From Gemmatimonadaceae bacterium (GTDB lineage Bacteria > Gemmatimonadota > Gemmatimonadetes > Gemmatimonadales > Gemmatimonadaceae): a DNA stretch of 41,699 nt. The notes under the pieces were generated by a model that saw nothing but the letters and a program-made list of their open reading frames with translations, was not told the DNA's origin and did not search any database. The position numbers and the translations under genes are program-made. How positions within the stretch are numbered: the stretch's first letter is position 1; every line of letters begins with the position of its first letter. The stretch covers positions 1 to 41,699 of the forward strand of contig JANWIF010000033.1 in assembly GCA_025450035.1 (NCBI GenBank), given 5' to 3'. Below, piece after piece: positions 11,090 through 21,285 of the stretch.

Positions 11090-11849
11090 CGGCGACACCG
11101 TCACGCGGCTGCATGCGCGTATTTCGGAGCTCGAGCGCGAACGCGACCACCTGGTAGCGGTGGTCGACATTCTCACCGAAATCTCCGCCTCCCTGCACTT
11201 CGTCGACATCCTCCAGACCATCGCTCGCAAGTTAGGCGACACGTTCGGACTCGACCGTTGCTCGATTTTCCTGCTCGGCGATCAACGCGACGTGCGGTTG
11301 ATGGCGTCGTATGAAGAACCGGCGATCAGCAACCTCATCGTGGACCTCGACCGCTACCCCGAGCTCAGGCGGGCGTTCGACAGCGGCGAAACGGTGTTCA
11401 TTCCCGACGCCGCCGCCGATCCGATGCTGCAACGCGTCGAAACGGTGCTCGCGCTACGCAACGTCCGCTCGATTGTGGTTGTGCCAATCCGGTGGCGCGG
11501 CACGGTGATCGGAGCAATTTTCCTCCGCACGGAACGCGACGGCTCGCCTTTCTCGGACCGCGACATCCGCTTCTGCCAGGTGGTCGCCGCGCTCACGGCG
11601 AACGCGCTGCGCAACGCCCACCGCTTCGAGGCACTCCAGCGGGGCCAGAAGGAAGCCCAACGCGTGCACCGCCAGAGCGAGCTGCAGCGCATTGCCCTCC
11701 TGGCCTTTGTCCGCCGCCTCCTCGATCGTTACACGAAGGCCGAGGACCACATGTGGGCGGAAACACTGCTGGCACCGTCAGCGGATGAGGAGCTGGAACG
11801 GCTGGTGTCGGTAACGCTGGAAGTCGTGGGGGAGGAAGCGAAGAGCTAG
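11037..11849 (+). CDS. GAF-domain sensor protein
   Basis: This 270-residue protein has a short coiled coil (TVTRLHARISELERERDHL, about 21-40) and then a GAF domain (about 45-195): ILTEISASLHFVDILQTIARKL, FGLDRCSIFLL, VRSIVVVPIRWRGTVIGAIFL and FSDRDIRFCQVVAALTANAL. A helical C-terminal tail follows. GAF domains bind small ligands such as cyclic nucleotides or tetrapyrroles; no histidine kinase or other output domain is attached. ATG 11037 gives a 53-base overlap with the GGDEF gene. No later in-frame start would keep the coiled coil, so I keep this one. It is probably a sensory partner of the two preceding regulators. Confidence 0.87.
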   Translation: MISTAVEPPREERPLSGDGDTVTRLHARISELERERDHLVAVVDILTEISASLHFVDILQTIARKLGDTFGLDRCSIFLLGDQRDVRLMASYEEPAISNLIVDLDRYPELRRAFDSGETVFIPDAAADPMLQRVETVLALRNVRSIVVVPIRWRGTVIGAIFLRTERDGSPFSDRDIRFCQVVAALTANALRNAHRFEALQRGQKEAQRVHRQSELQRIALLAFVRRLLDRYTKAEDHMWAETLLAPSADEELERLVSVTLEVVGEEAKS

Positions 11850-13931
<2,082 letters not shown>

Positions 13932-13988
13932 CCAGCCCGTCCGCGCCACGGCGCGGATCGTGGTCCAGTCCAGTCACCAGAGGACGTC

Positions 13989-14549
13989 ATGGCCGACACC
14001 ATCAACCTCGCCGATCACGCGCTGATGGCCGTGAGCCGCCCTGCCCTTCACGCGCTACGGGCGGCTCTGTCGCGCGACATTGGCCCCGCCTCCGCTTCCG
14101 CACTGCAGGAAGCCGGTTACGCTGGGGGCGGCGCCGTGTTCGAAGCATTCTGCGCCTGGTTGCATGAGCGTGGTGACGCGGCGCCCGAAGAGCTCGACTT
14201 CGACGCGTTCCAGCGCCTGGCCGCCGAGTATTTCCGCGTGGCCGGATGGGGCACACTGGAGATCGGCTCGCTACGCGACGCCGTGGCAGTGGTCGACTCG
14301 GATGATTGGGGAGAAGCGGACCCGTCTCAGGGTCTGGACCAGCCCGGGTGCCACTTCACCACGGGCCTGCTCGCCGACTTTTTTGGCCGCCTTTCCGACG
14401 TGCCGCTTGCGGTCCTCGAGGTCGAATGCCGCTCCGCCGGCGCCGAACGCTGCCGCTTTCTCCTCGGCAACGGCGACGTGATGCGATTCCTCTATGACGA
14501 AATGGAAAACGGGGAATCGTACGCGGACATCGTCGAAAGAGTCGAATAG
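13989..14549 (+). CDS. V4R-domain protein
   Basis: This 186-residue soluble protein has a C-terminal half that fits the V4R (4-vinyl reductase) domain: GCHFTTGLLADFFGRL, then AVLEVECRSAGAERCRFLLG. The conserved cysteines are at 121, 147 and 155, and a histidine at 122. V4R domains bind small hydrocarbon or tetrapyrrole-like ligands, or metals, and often serve as sensors. No output domain is attached. The N-terminal half is helical and includes GGGAVFEAFCAWLHE. ATG 13989 is the only reasonable start. The gene is followed 12 bases later by the end of a convergent phosphoribosyltransferase. The assignment rests on the Cys pattern and may be wrong in detail. Confidence 0.72.
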   Translation: MADTINLADHALMAVSRPALHALRAALSRDIGPASASALQEAGYAGGGAVFEAFCAWLHERGDAAPEELDFDAFQRLAAEYFRVAGWGTLEIGSLRDAVAVVDSDDWGEADPSQGLDQPGCHFTTGLLADFFGRLSDVPLAVLEVECRSAGAERCRFLLGNGDVMRFLYDEMENGESYADIVERVE

Positions 14550-14561
14550 TCGAGCGAAAGT

Positions 14562-15053
14562 CTACGTGGGGTTCTGACCGAGCAGGTCGTGATCCCACGG
14601 CAGGATGATGGTGCTCTCCGTTTCCAGTGCCGAGAAGTCGGGCTCGTACGGTCCGGTGCGGAAGGCCACCGCGGTGCGGACGTCCGCTGAGCCGGCATTG
14701 ACGAGGGCGGACACCGCCATGCGCATCGTTTCGCCGGTGTCGCACGTCTCGTCGACCAACAGCACGCGGCGATCGCGTACCTCATATGGGGCCGCGCCCA
14801 GAATGGCGGGCGTCTCGCGCATCGATGAGGCGTGATAGCGACGGCTCACAATCAGCGAGTGAAATTCGCGACCGAGGATTGCCGCGATCACGGCACCGGG
14901 GATTACTCCGGCGGTCGCGATGCCTACCACCACTTCGGGATCGTAGACGCGCGCGACCTTGACCGCGAGAGCGCGGGACAGCTCGCCGAACAGCGGCCAG
15001 TCCACGTCCAGCACGCCTCGCGAATGATCGATTGTACTCTTCCGTGGCGACAT
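14562..15053 (-). CDS. purine-type phosphoribosyltransferase
   Basis: This 163-residue protein has a type I phosphoribosyltransferase fold. The PRPP-binding motif VLLVDETCDTGETM is at 97-110, preceded by the hydrophobic strand VVVGIATAGVIPGAVIAAILG (about 41-61) that begins the core. These enzymes transfer phosphoribose from PRPP to a base, usually hypoxanthine, guanine or xanthine; the substrate is not determined here. The hood region after HDLL is short. I chose ATG 15053 because GGGAG lies six bases before it; a GTG further upstream would add about 23 residues without family resemblance. It is convergent with the V4R gene. Confidence 0.85.
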   Translation of the reverse strand: MSPRKSTIDHSRGVLDVDWPLFGELSRALAVKVARVYDPEVVVGIATAGVIPGAVIAAILGREFHSLIVSRRYHASSMRETPAILGAAPYEVRDRRVLLVDETCDTGETMRMAVSALVNAGSADVRTAVAFRTGPYEPDFSALETESTIILPWDHDLLGQNPT

Positions 15054-15259
15054 GCGAGCTCCCGGGGCGAGCGAGACCAATCGATCCCTCCGTGTCGACG
15101 TGTAAGCTACCAGCCCCCTCACGCCTACAACAGCGCGGTTGCCGCGCTGCGCGGCGAGGCGTAACTTTGCCGTCGACCGCTACGCTCGCGCGCGGCTTAC
15201 ATCCGCGTTGTCACTGACGCCCTCATCCCTCCGACCTCCTCGACCCTCGACGTGATCGC

Positions 15260-15715
15260 ATGTCCTGGTGGAGTCGCTTGACGGGTGGTGGCACGGCCAA
15301 GCGGCCGATGCCACAGCGCCTCGACTATCTCAGTGAAGCGCTGGCGCTGGAGCGCCAGGGCGATTTCGACGCAGCGCTCACATCGTACCGTCTTGCCCTG
15401 CGTGACCAACCTAACGACCAACGCATTCTGCAGAACATGGCGATCGCGTACTCGCGCACGGGCAGGCTCGACGATGCGATCCGATGCTACCGTCGCGCAC
15501 TGGAGATCGAACCGCAGTTGAGCGGTGCGCATTACGGCCTCGCCTTTCTCCTGTTCAAGCGCGGCGACAACAACGGTGCCGAGCGCCACCTCAATGCGTT
15601 TCTCGAGCATCCGCCGCAGAGCGCGGAAGCGGAACGCTGGGTGCACCACGCGAAACAGACGCTCGAGCAGATCAAGGCTGGGACGGGCGCGGATGCTGTG
15701 CCGGACGCCGAGTAG
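15260..15715 (+). CDS. TPR-repeat protein
   Basis: This 151-residue protein without a signal peptide starts with MSWWSRLTG. Three TPR units fill most of it: YLSEALALERQGDFDAALTS, ILQNMAIAYSRTGRLDDAI and AHYGLAFLLFKRGDNNGAER. It should be a cytoplasmic helical scaffold. The stop is three bases before the GTG of the ParA gene, so the two are almost certainly translated from one message. The role may be to bring a partner to the ParA ATPase, but this is inferred from position only. The 206 bases upstream of it (15054-15259) show no clear promoter. Confidence 0.87.
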   Translation: MSWWSRLTGGGTAKRPMPQRLDYLSEALALERQGDFDAALTSYRLALRDQPNDQRILQNMAIAYSRTGRLDDAIRCYRRALEIEPQLSGAHYGLAFLLFKRGDNNGAERHLNAFLEHPPQSAEAERWVHHAKQTLEQIKAGTGADAVPDAE

Positions 15716-15718
15716 CGG

Positions 15719-16486
15719 GTGGGCAATGTCCTCGCGGTCGTCAGCCAGAAAGGCGGAGTCGGTAAGACGACCACCGCGGTGAACCTTGCCGCGGCGTTCG
15801 CCCGCCGCGGGATGAAGACGCTGCTGGTGGACGTCGATCCTCAGGGCGCGGTACGGTACGGCGTCGGGTTGCGCGCCGACCATGCCACGGTGGGCATCTC
15901 CGACTACATATCGGGAGCGAAGTCGCTGCGCGACGTGATTCTTCCCACGGCCCTCCCCTGGCTGCGCGTCATTCTGGCCGGCACGGTGAGCGCGGCCGCG
16001 AACCACCTGGCGTATCAGCGCACGATGGAGGAATCGTCGGTGCTCGCCGAATTGTTAGGCATGGCCCGCCAGCGCACCGACGTCACCGTCGTCGATACGC
16101 CGCCCGGACTCGGCCCAACCGTCGAGCGCGTGCTCGCCGCGTCGCAGCACGTGATCGTGCCCCTGCAGTGCGAGCCGCTCGCGTTGCAGACCACGCCGCA
16201 GATCTTGCGCGGAATTCAGGACGTGGTCGCGACCAACGACGAGCTCACGCTCGACGGCCTCGTCCTGACGATGTACGATCCGACAAGCGAGGCGAGTCTG
16301 CGCGTATCGGACTACGTGCGGCGCCATCTGCCGCGCAACATGGTATTCGATCTCGTCATTCCGCGCAGCGCCGCCGCGTCCGAGGCATTCGCGGCGGGGC
16401 AGCCCGTGGTACTGCGCTCGCCGGCGGACCCCGTGTCCCAGGCCTACGTGAATCTCGCGACCGAGCTCGCGGCGCGCTTCTCATGA
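15719..16486 (+). CDS. ParA/Soj-type ATPase, orphan
   Basis: This 255-residue deviant-Walker ATPase has the P-loop KGGVGKTT near residues 11-18 (signature lysine included), DVDPQG near 38-43 and VVDTPPG for the Walker B-like region. ParA proteins form ATP-dependent gradients on the nucleoid or membrane to position DNA or protein cargo. No parB gene or parS-like palindrome lies nearby, so it is probably not the chromosomal partition ParA; an MipZ-, ParC- or flagellar-type positioning role is possible. The start is GTG 15719, three bases after the TPR gene. Its end overlaps the next gene by four bases (ATGA). It uses two TTA-GGC Leu-Gly-type rare contexts with its neighbour, discussed separately. 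Confidence 0.9.
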   Translation: MGNVLAVVSQKGGVGKTTTAVNLAAAFARRGMKTLLVDVDPQGAVRYGVGLRADHATVGISDYISGAKSLRDVILPTALPWLRVILAGTVSAAANHLAYQRTMEESSVLAELLGMARQRTDVTVVDTPPGLGPTVERVLAASQHVIVPLQCEPLALQTTPQILRGIQDVVATNDELTLDGLVLTMYDPTSEASLRVSDYVRRHLPRNMVFDLVIPRSAAASEAFAAGQPVVLRSPADPVSQAYVNLATELAARFS

Positions 16487-17253
16487 CCGGGCGGAGTCGC
16501 CGATGCTGCGGCGCCGTGCTCGCCGTGTTGGGCATCCTGGCCTGCAACGAGGTGGGAACGAATCCGAGCGCGCCGGTCGCGATCCAGCTCGAGGCGCCAG
16601 CGTCCCCATCGGTGATCCTGGGCGACACGCTGCGTGACAGCCTGGGCGCCGCGGCCCCGCTGCGGGTGACGGTGTTCAACTACAAGAATGACTCCATCCC
16701 CAACGTTCCGGTGACGTTTCTGGCCATCGATTCGACGGGCTCGGTCTCGGTCGACCCGTTGTTAGGCATCGTCGTTGGCCACGCGCTGGCGCAGGTGCTG
16801 GTGGTGGCCACCGCCGGCTCGTTGCAATCGATCCCCGACACCATCGTGGTCGTCGACACGCCGAGCGTGATGATCAATGCCGACAGCCTCCAGGACACGA
16901 TCGATTACAGCTTTGCCGGCGGATTGCGCGACACGACCGTGCTGTTGCGGGTGCGGCTCGTGCACCTGACCGATTCGGTGCCCATCCCACGGTACATCGT
17001 GCGCTACAGTTTTCTCCATCCCCCAGCGTTGGACAACGGCGACTCGACGAACGTCCAACTCGTCAACCCCTCGGGCGCCGCGACGCTGGTGGACACCACC
17101 GACGCCACCGGCACGACCAAATTGGGACTGCGGGTCACGCCATTCACGCATGCCTTTACCGACTCGGTGGTCGTGGAAGCCCGGGCGGCCACGCGGCCGG
17201 GCTTCCCTCCGCTCGCTCCCATACGCTACGTATTGCAGGTGAATATTCACTGA
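16483..17253 (+). CDS. lipoprotein with Ig-like (Big_1-type) region
   Basis: This 256-residue protein has a lipoprotein signal (RRCCGAVLAVLGILAC, with the modified cysteine near residue 21). The mature part is rich in Thr, Asp, Ser and Val with a beta-sandwich look: LRVTVFNYKNDSIPNVPVTF followed by ALAQVLVVATAG resembles bacterial Ig-like domain 1. It is probably anchored in the outer membrane or facing the periplasm. ATG 16483 overlaps the ParA stop by four bases, so the two are translationally coupled, which is unusual for a cytoplasmic ATPase and a lipoprotein. I do not recognise a specific function. Confidence 0.82.
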   Translation: MTGRSRRCCGAVLAVLGILACNEVGTNPSAPVAIQLEAPASPSVILGDTLRDSLGAAAPLRVTVFNYKNDSIPNVPVTFLAIDSTGSVSVDPLLGIVVGHALAQVLVVATAGSLQSIPDTIVVVDTPSVMINADSLQDTIDYSFAGGLRDTTVLLRVRLVHLTDSVPIPRYIVRYSFLHPPALDNGDSTNVQLVNPSGAATLVDTTDATGTTKLGLRVTPFTHAFTDSVVVEARAATRPGFPPLAPIRYVLQVNIH

Positions 17254-17327
17254 GCCGGGCGCAGAGAAACGCGGGCCGGCGACATCGACGCCGGCCTCCG
17301 GTGGTCGAATCGATGCGCGAGGACCAC

Positions 17328-19175
17328 ATGACGGTGACCGCCAGCACGCACCCGGAGTCGGCAGCGCCGCGCCCAACCGCGCCGGCGACATTGACGCGGT
17401 TGTTCTTCGACGCGGTGGAGTACTACGACCGGCCTAACGCACTGCAGGTGAAGATCGCCGGCGCGTACCACCCGATCTCGCACCGCACCCTCGCGGAGCG
17501 CGTGCGACGCGTTGCGTTGGGCCTGCGGGCGCTCGATCTTCCCGCCGGGTCGACGATCGGCATCCTGTCGGAAAATCGCCCGGAGTGGGCGATTGCCGAC
17601 TACGCGTGCCTGTCGGCGCGGTACATCGACGTGCCGCTCTACCCCACGCTGCCCGCCGAGCAAATGGCGTTCATACTGCGCGATTCGGGCGCCGTGGCGT
17701 TGTTCGTGTCGACCGAGGAGCAGGCGCGCAAGATCGTGTCGGTCCGCGCCAATCTTCCGGATCTCCGGTATGTCATTGCGTTCGACACCACGACACCCGG
17801 CGGCGCCGATCTCACGTTGGCGGCGCTGGAAGCCCGCGGCGCGTCAGCGGAGACGCCGGACGCGGCGGTACGCCATCGCGCCGCAGCGCTCGCCATCGCG
17901 CCCGATGACGTGGCGACCATCATCTACACGTCCGGCACGACCGGTGAGCCGAAGGGCGCGATGTTGACGCATGGCAACATTGCCTCGAACATCTCGGCCG
18001 TGATGTCCGCCATTCCAATCGACGAGCACGACGTGTCGCTGAGCTTCCTTCCGCTTTCGCACATCCTCGAGCGGATGTTCGACTACCTCATGTTCGCGCT
18101 GGGCGTGTCGATCGCCTACGTGGAGTCCATGGACACCATCGTCGCGAACCTCGAGGAAGTGAAGCCGACGATCGTCGTGTCGGTCCCGCGCGTGTACGAA
18201 AAGATTTATGCTCGGGTGTTGGAGAGCGCGCTGGCCGGCAGCGCGGTGAAGAAGCGCGTGTTCTTCTGGGCACGGGGCGTGGGTGAGCGATGGGCAAACG
18301 CGGTGCTCGCGGGCCGTACGCCCAGCCCGGTGCTGGCCGCCCAGTATGCGATCGCGCAGCGGCTGGTGTTCTCGAAGCTCAAGGCGCGGATGGGCGGGCG
18401 CCTGCGGTACTTCGTGTCCGGCGGCGCGCCCCTTGCGCCGGTCATCATCAAGTTCTTCTATGCCGCCGGACTCGTGATCCTTGAAGGCTACGGCCTCACG
18501 GAGACCTCCCCGGTGATCTCGGTGAATACCCCGTCCCGCTTCCGCATCGGCACCGTTGGCCCGCCGATCGCCAACGTCCAAGTGATGATCGCCGCGGATG
18601 GCGAAATTCTGACCCGCGGCCCGCACGTGATGAAGGGCTACTACAACCGGCCGGAGGCCACGCGCGAGGCGATCGACGCCGACGGATGGTTCCATACCGG
18701 CGACATCGGCGTGGTCGAGGACGGCTTTCTGCGCATCACCGACCGCAAGAAGGACATCATCGTGACGGCCGGCGGGAAGAACATCGCGCCGCAGTCCATC
18801 GAAAACCGCATCAGGATGAATAAATACGTTTCGCAGGTGGTGATGCTCGGTGACCAGCGGCGCTATTCTGTGGTGCTGGTAGTGCCGAATTTCGGCCAGC
18901 TCGAGAAGTGGGCGAAGTACAAAAACCTGCTCTACGGCGACCGGCGCCAACTGCTCGCGCTGCCGGTGGTCCAGGCGAAGATGCAGAACGAAGTGCTCGG
19001 CAAACTCACCGGGCTCGCGAGTTTCGAGACGCCCAAGAAAGTCGCGCTGCTCGAGCACGACTTCTCGATAGACAGGGGGGAGCTGACGCCGACGCTCAAG
19101 GTCAAGCGTAAAGTGGTGGAGAAACGATACGCGTCGATCATCGATGGACTGTATGGGGAGGACGGCCATCCATAG
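17328..19175 (+). CDS. long-chain fatty acid-CoA ligase (AMP-forming)
   Basis: This 615-residue enzyme of the ANL superfamily activates fatty acids to acyl-CoA via acyl-AMP. The P-loop-like motif YTSGTTGEPKG is near residues 200-210. The adenylation block GYGLTETSPVISVN lies in the middle, the linker GWFHTGDIGVVEDGFLRITDRKKD leads to the C-terminal domain, and the catalytic lysine region is near the end (GELTPTLKVKRK). The 'FLPLSHILERMF' segment is typical of the FACS/FadD15-like branch. GAGG at 17319-17322 supports ATG 17328 over upstream ATGs. It stands 74 bases after the lipoprotein gene. The crotonase near the left end could serve the same pathway, but the two are not linked. Confidence 0.95.
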   Translation: MTVTASTHPESAAPRPTAPATLTRLFFDAVEYYDRPNALQVKIAGAYHPISHRTLAERVRRVALGLRALDLPAGSTIGILSENRPEWAIADYACLSARYIDVPLYPTLPAEQMAFILRDSGAVALFVSTEEQARKIVSVRANLPDLRYVIAFDTTTPGGADLTLAALEARGASAETPDAAVRHRAAALAIAPDDVATIIYTSGTTGEPKGAMLTHGNIASNISAVMSAIPIDEHDVSLSFLPLSHILERMFDYLMFALGVSIAYVESMDTIVANLEEVKPTIVVSVPRVYEKIYARVLESALAGSAVKKRVFFWARGVGERWANAVLAGRTPSPVLAAQYAIAQRLVFSKLKARMGGRLRYFVSGGAPLAPVIIKFFYAAGLVILEGYGLTETSPVISVNTPSRFRIGTVGPPIANVQVMIAADGEILTRGPHVMKGYYNRPEATREAIDADGWFHTGDIGVVEDGFLRITDRKKDIIVTAGGKNIAPQSIENRIRMNKYVSQVVMLGDQRRYSVVLVVPNFGQLEKWAKYKNLLYGDRRQLLALPVVQAKMQNEVLGKLTGLASFETPKKVALLEHDFSIDRGELTPTLKVKRKVVEKRYASIIDGLYGEDGHP

Positions 19176-19197
19176 TGCCGCGCGGGTCGTCACACTG

Positions 19198-19863
19198 CTA
19201 CCCGCGGTCCGGGGACGCAGAGGCGCGTTTCCCCCTGCCTAACTTAACCGACTGGAGTCGTTCTCCGACCCACTCACGCTGATCGCGGGCCAGTTCGGTA
19301 ATTCCATCCGGAAGCGCCGTGGCGACGGGCGCCAGAAGTCGGCCATGGGGCAGAAGGGCGGCGACGCTCGATGCCGCGAACCGGGTGGTCGCGTGCGCGG
19401 TATCGAGGGCAATGGCGCGGACGCTCATCGGACGCAACGGGAGCACGTCGGAAGCCAGGGCCACGGACACGCCGAAGCCGCTCGCGACATGGTACGGCGG
19501 ATCGATGGCGAGCACGTTGACGTTTTCCGTGAGGGCGACGACATCGTGCGCGGCCGCGGCCCATGTGCCGGTGAGCACCGCGACCCCGCCCGGCTCGGTG
19601 AGCGCGAGCAGCGCCGCCGCGCGCATCGCGAGTTCGGACAGCGCGCGCGCATCGGGAGCCACCGTGCGCCGCCTGGCGGATGCTACCGCGTCCCCTCGGA
19701 AATCGACCACGCCATCCACCACTGGATAGCGCGCCCCGCACGTCGGGCAGCCGAGCTCTCCTTCCACGATGTCGCGATCCTCGAGATCGAGCGCCAGCGC
19801 GACGAGCCACGTCAGGTCGTGCGGGCGAGGGCAGCGGAACGCGCCCACCAACTCCAGAAACAC
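19198..19863 (-). CDS. Trm112-like zinc protein with methyltransferase-like C-terminal domain
   Basis: This protein has about 221 residues. The N-terminus (FRCPRPHDLTWLVALALD, then GELGCPTCGARYPVVDGVVDF) is a Trm112/DUF343-like module with likely zinc ligands Cys11, Cys39 and Cys42 and possibly His15. The rest (about 70-215) alternates strands and helices like a Rossmann-type methyltransferase: GVAVLTGTWAAAAHDVVAL, NVNVLAIDPP, AIALDTAHA. The glycine-rich SAM-binding loop is not convincing. I chose GTG 19863 because the Trm112 part starts directly after it; the longer frame overlaps the SDR gene. It is the last gene of the minus-strand folE cluster, seven bases after the SDR stop. The function is unknown; an RNA- or protein-modifying role is a guess. 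Confidence 0.72.
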   Translation of the reverse strand: MFLELVGAFRCPRPHDLTWLVALALDLEDRDIVEGELGCPTCGARYPVVDGVVDFRGDAVASARRRTVAPDARALSELAMRAAALLALTEPGGVAVLTGTWAAAAHDVVALTENVNVLAIDPPYHVASGFGVSVALASDVLPLRPMSVRAIALDTAHATTRFAASSVAALLPHGRLLAPVATALPDGITELARDQREWVGERLQSVKLGRGKRASASPDRG

Positions 19864-19870
19864 TGTTCCG

Positions 19871-20593
19871 TTAGGCGGAAGAGAGCCGCAGCTCGTCGAT
19901 GTTGACCCGGTCGGGCTGCTCGAGCGCGAAGAGCACCGCCGCCGCGACGGCATCCGCGGGCAGCATCGCGTCGCGCGCCGGAAACCGGCCCGTCGCCGCC
20001 AGCCCGTCCCACATGTCGGTATCTACCGACGCGGGCGAGACGAGCGTGGTCCGCACACCGGATCCGCGCAGTTCCTCGCGCATCACCTGGTGCAGCGCGC
20101 GCGCGCCGAACTTGGACGCGGAGTAGGCGCCGTTGCCGGGAAACGTCATCCGATCGGCGATCGACCCAATGCTCACGATGTGCCCCCGTCCCCGCACCCG
20201 CATTTCGCCCAACAGCGCGTGCACCAAGTGGAACGTGGCGATCAGGTTCACCCGCAACACGTCGGTAAACTCGGCTGGAGGTGTCGCCTCCACCGGTCGC
20301 GGATGGAACACCCCCGCGTTGTTCACCAGGATGTCGGGCGGCGCACCGAACGATAGTGTGATCACTCGCGTCGCCCGTGCCACCGCATCCGCATCGGTGA
20401 CGTCGCATGGCACGGGAAGCGCGGCCGCGCCCAGCTCCGCGGCGCGCGCCGCCAGCACGTCTGCGCTGCGCGCCAGCATCGCGACCCTCGCCCCGGCCGC
20501 GGCCAGCCGCCGCGCGATCGCCAATCCGATTCCGCGCGAGGCGCCGGTCACTACCGCGCCGCGCCCCGCCAGCGTCCCCGCCGCTGCGGTCAA
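19871..20593 (-). CDS. short-chain dehydrogenase/reductase
   Basis: This classical SDR of about 240 residues has the cofactor-binding motif TGASRGIG at 16-23, NNAG at 91-94 and the catalytic residues Asn116, Ser144, Tyr157 and Lys161 (GAYSASK). It should reduce a carbonyl with NAD(P)H in the cytoplasm. I chose TTG 20593, which overlaps the folE stop in TTGA; a longer frame exists but would run through folE. The stop codon TAA lies inside a GCCTAAC motif. Its position after folE and a PTPS-like gene makes a pterin reductase (sepiapterin reductase-like) plausible, though SDRs are too varied to assign this from sequence alone. Confidence 0.87.
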   Translation of the reverse strand: MTAAAGTLAGRGAVVTGASRGIGLAIARRLAAAGARVAMLARSADVLAARAAELGAAALPVPCDVTDADAVARATRVITLSFGAPPDILVNNAGVFHPRPVEATPPAEFTDVLRVNLIATFHLVHALLGEMRVRGRGHIVSIGSIADRMTFPGNGAYSASKFGARALHQVMREELRGSGVRTTLVSPASVDTDMWDGLAATGRFPARDAMLPADAVAAAVLFALEQPDRVNIDELRLSSA

Positions 20594-21285
20594 CGGATAG
20601 GCGCACTCCGCCCGTGCGCGAGATAGAGAAATTCCTCGCGTGTGCGCGCGTCGTTTCGAAAAATCCCGCGCACCGCCGATGTGACCGTTTGCGAATTCTG
20701 CTTCTGCACGCCGCGCATCATCATGCACAAGTGGTACGCCTCGATCACCACGCCCACGCCCTTGGGATTGAGCGCATCCTGAATTGCCTGCGCGATTTCC
20801 TCGGTGAGGCGCTCTTGCACCTGGAGACGGCGCGCGAACACCTCGACGATGCGCGCCAGCTTCGACAACCCTACGATTTTGTTGTCCGGGATGTACGCGA
20901 TGTGGGCCTTACCGAAGAACGGCAGGATGTGATGCTCGCACAGCGAGTACAGCTCGATGTCGCGCACCATCACCATACTCGAATGCGATGCCTCGAATAC
21001 GGCGTTGTTGATCACCTCGTGCACGTCCATCTCGTAGCCGCGCGTCAGCCAGGTGAGCGACTTGGCGACGCGGGCTGGAGTCTTGAGCAGCCCGTCGCGA
21101 TCCGGATCCTCGCCGATGAGCTGCAGCATACGGTGCACGAGCACTTCGAACTCCGGTGCATGCTCGGGCACATGGTCGTCATCCGCCTCCAGCGAGGCGC
21201 GCGATGTCATGGCGCCCCGCCCAACGGCGGTCTGCGCCGGGCGCGCCGCGTCGGGCGCTCCGTCACCGTCCCTCGTACTCGACAT
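20590..21285 (-). CDS. folE: GTP cyclohydrolase I
   Basis: This 231-residue enzyme converts GTP to 7,8-dihydroneopterin triphosphate, the first step of folate, biopterin and queuosine-precursor synthesis. The zinc ligands are Cys116 and His119 in [18 protein letters not shown] and Cys187 in [21 protein letters not shown] and [24 protein letters not shown] are further family blocks. The ~35 N-terminal residues before [10 protein letters not shown] are not conserved; ATG 21210 is an alternative start, and neither has a strong ribosome site. With ATG 21285 it overlaps the broken PTPS gene by 23 bases. The downstream SDR start overlaps its stop. Confidence 0.95.
   Translation of the reverse strand: MSSTRDGDGAPDAARPAQTAVGRGAMTSRASLEADDDHVPEHAPEFEVLVHRMLQLIGEDPDRDGLLKTPARVAKSLTWLTRGYEMDVHEVINNAVFEASHSSMVMVRDIELYSLCEHHILPFFGKAHIAYIPDNKIVGLSKLARIVEVFARRLQVQERLTEEIAQAIQDALNPKGVGVVIEAYHLCMMMRGVQKQNSQTVTSAVRGIFRNDARTREEFLYLAHGRSAPIR

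Noticed and set aside
15719-16486. Chromosomal ParAB partition locus.
   Set aside because: No parB gene or parS-like palindrome is adjacent, and the neighbours are a TPR protein and a lipoprotein.
17844-19193. Long minus-strand frame (about 449 codons) opposite the acyl-CoA ligase.
   Set aside because: It mirrors a complete, well-conserved ligase and shows no domain of its own.
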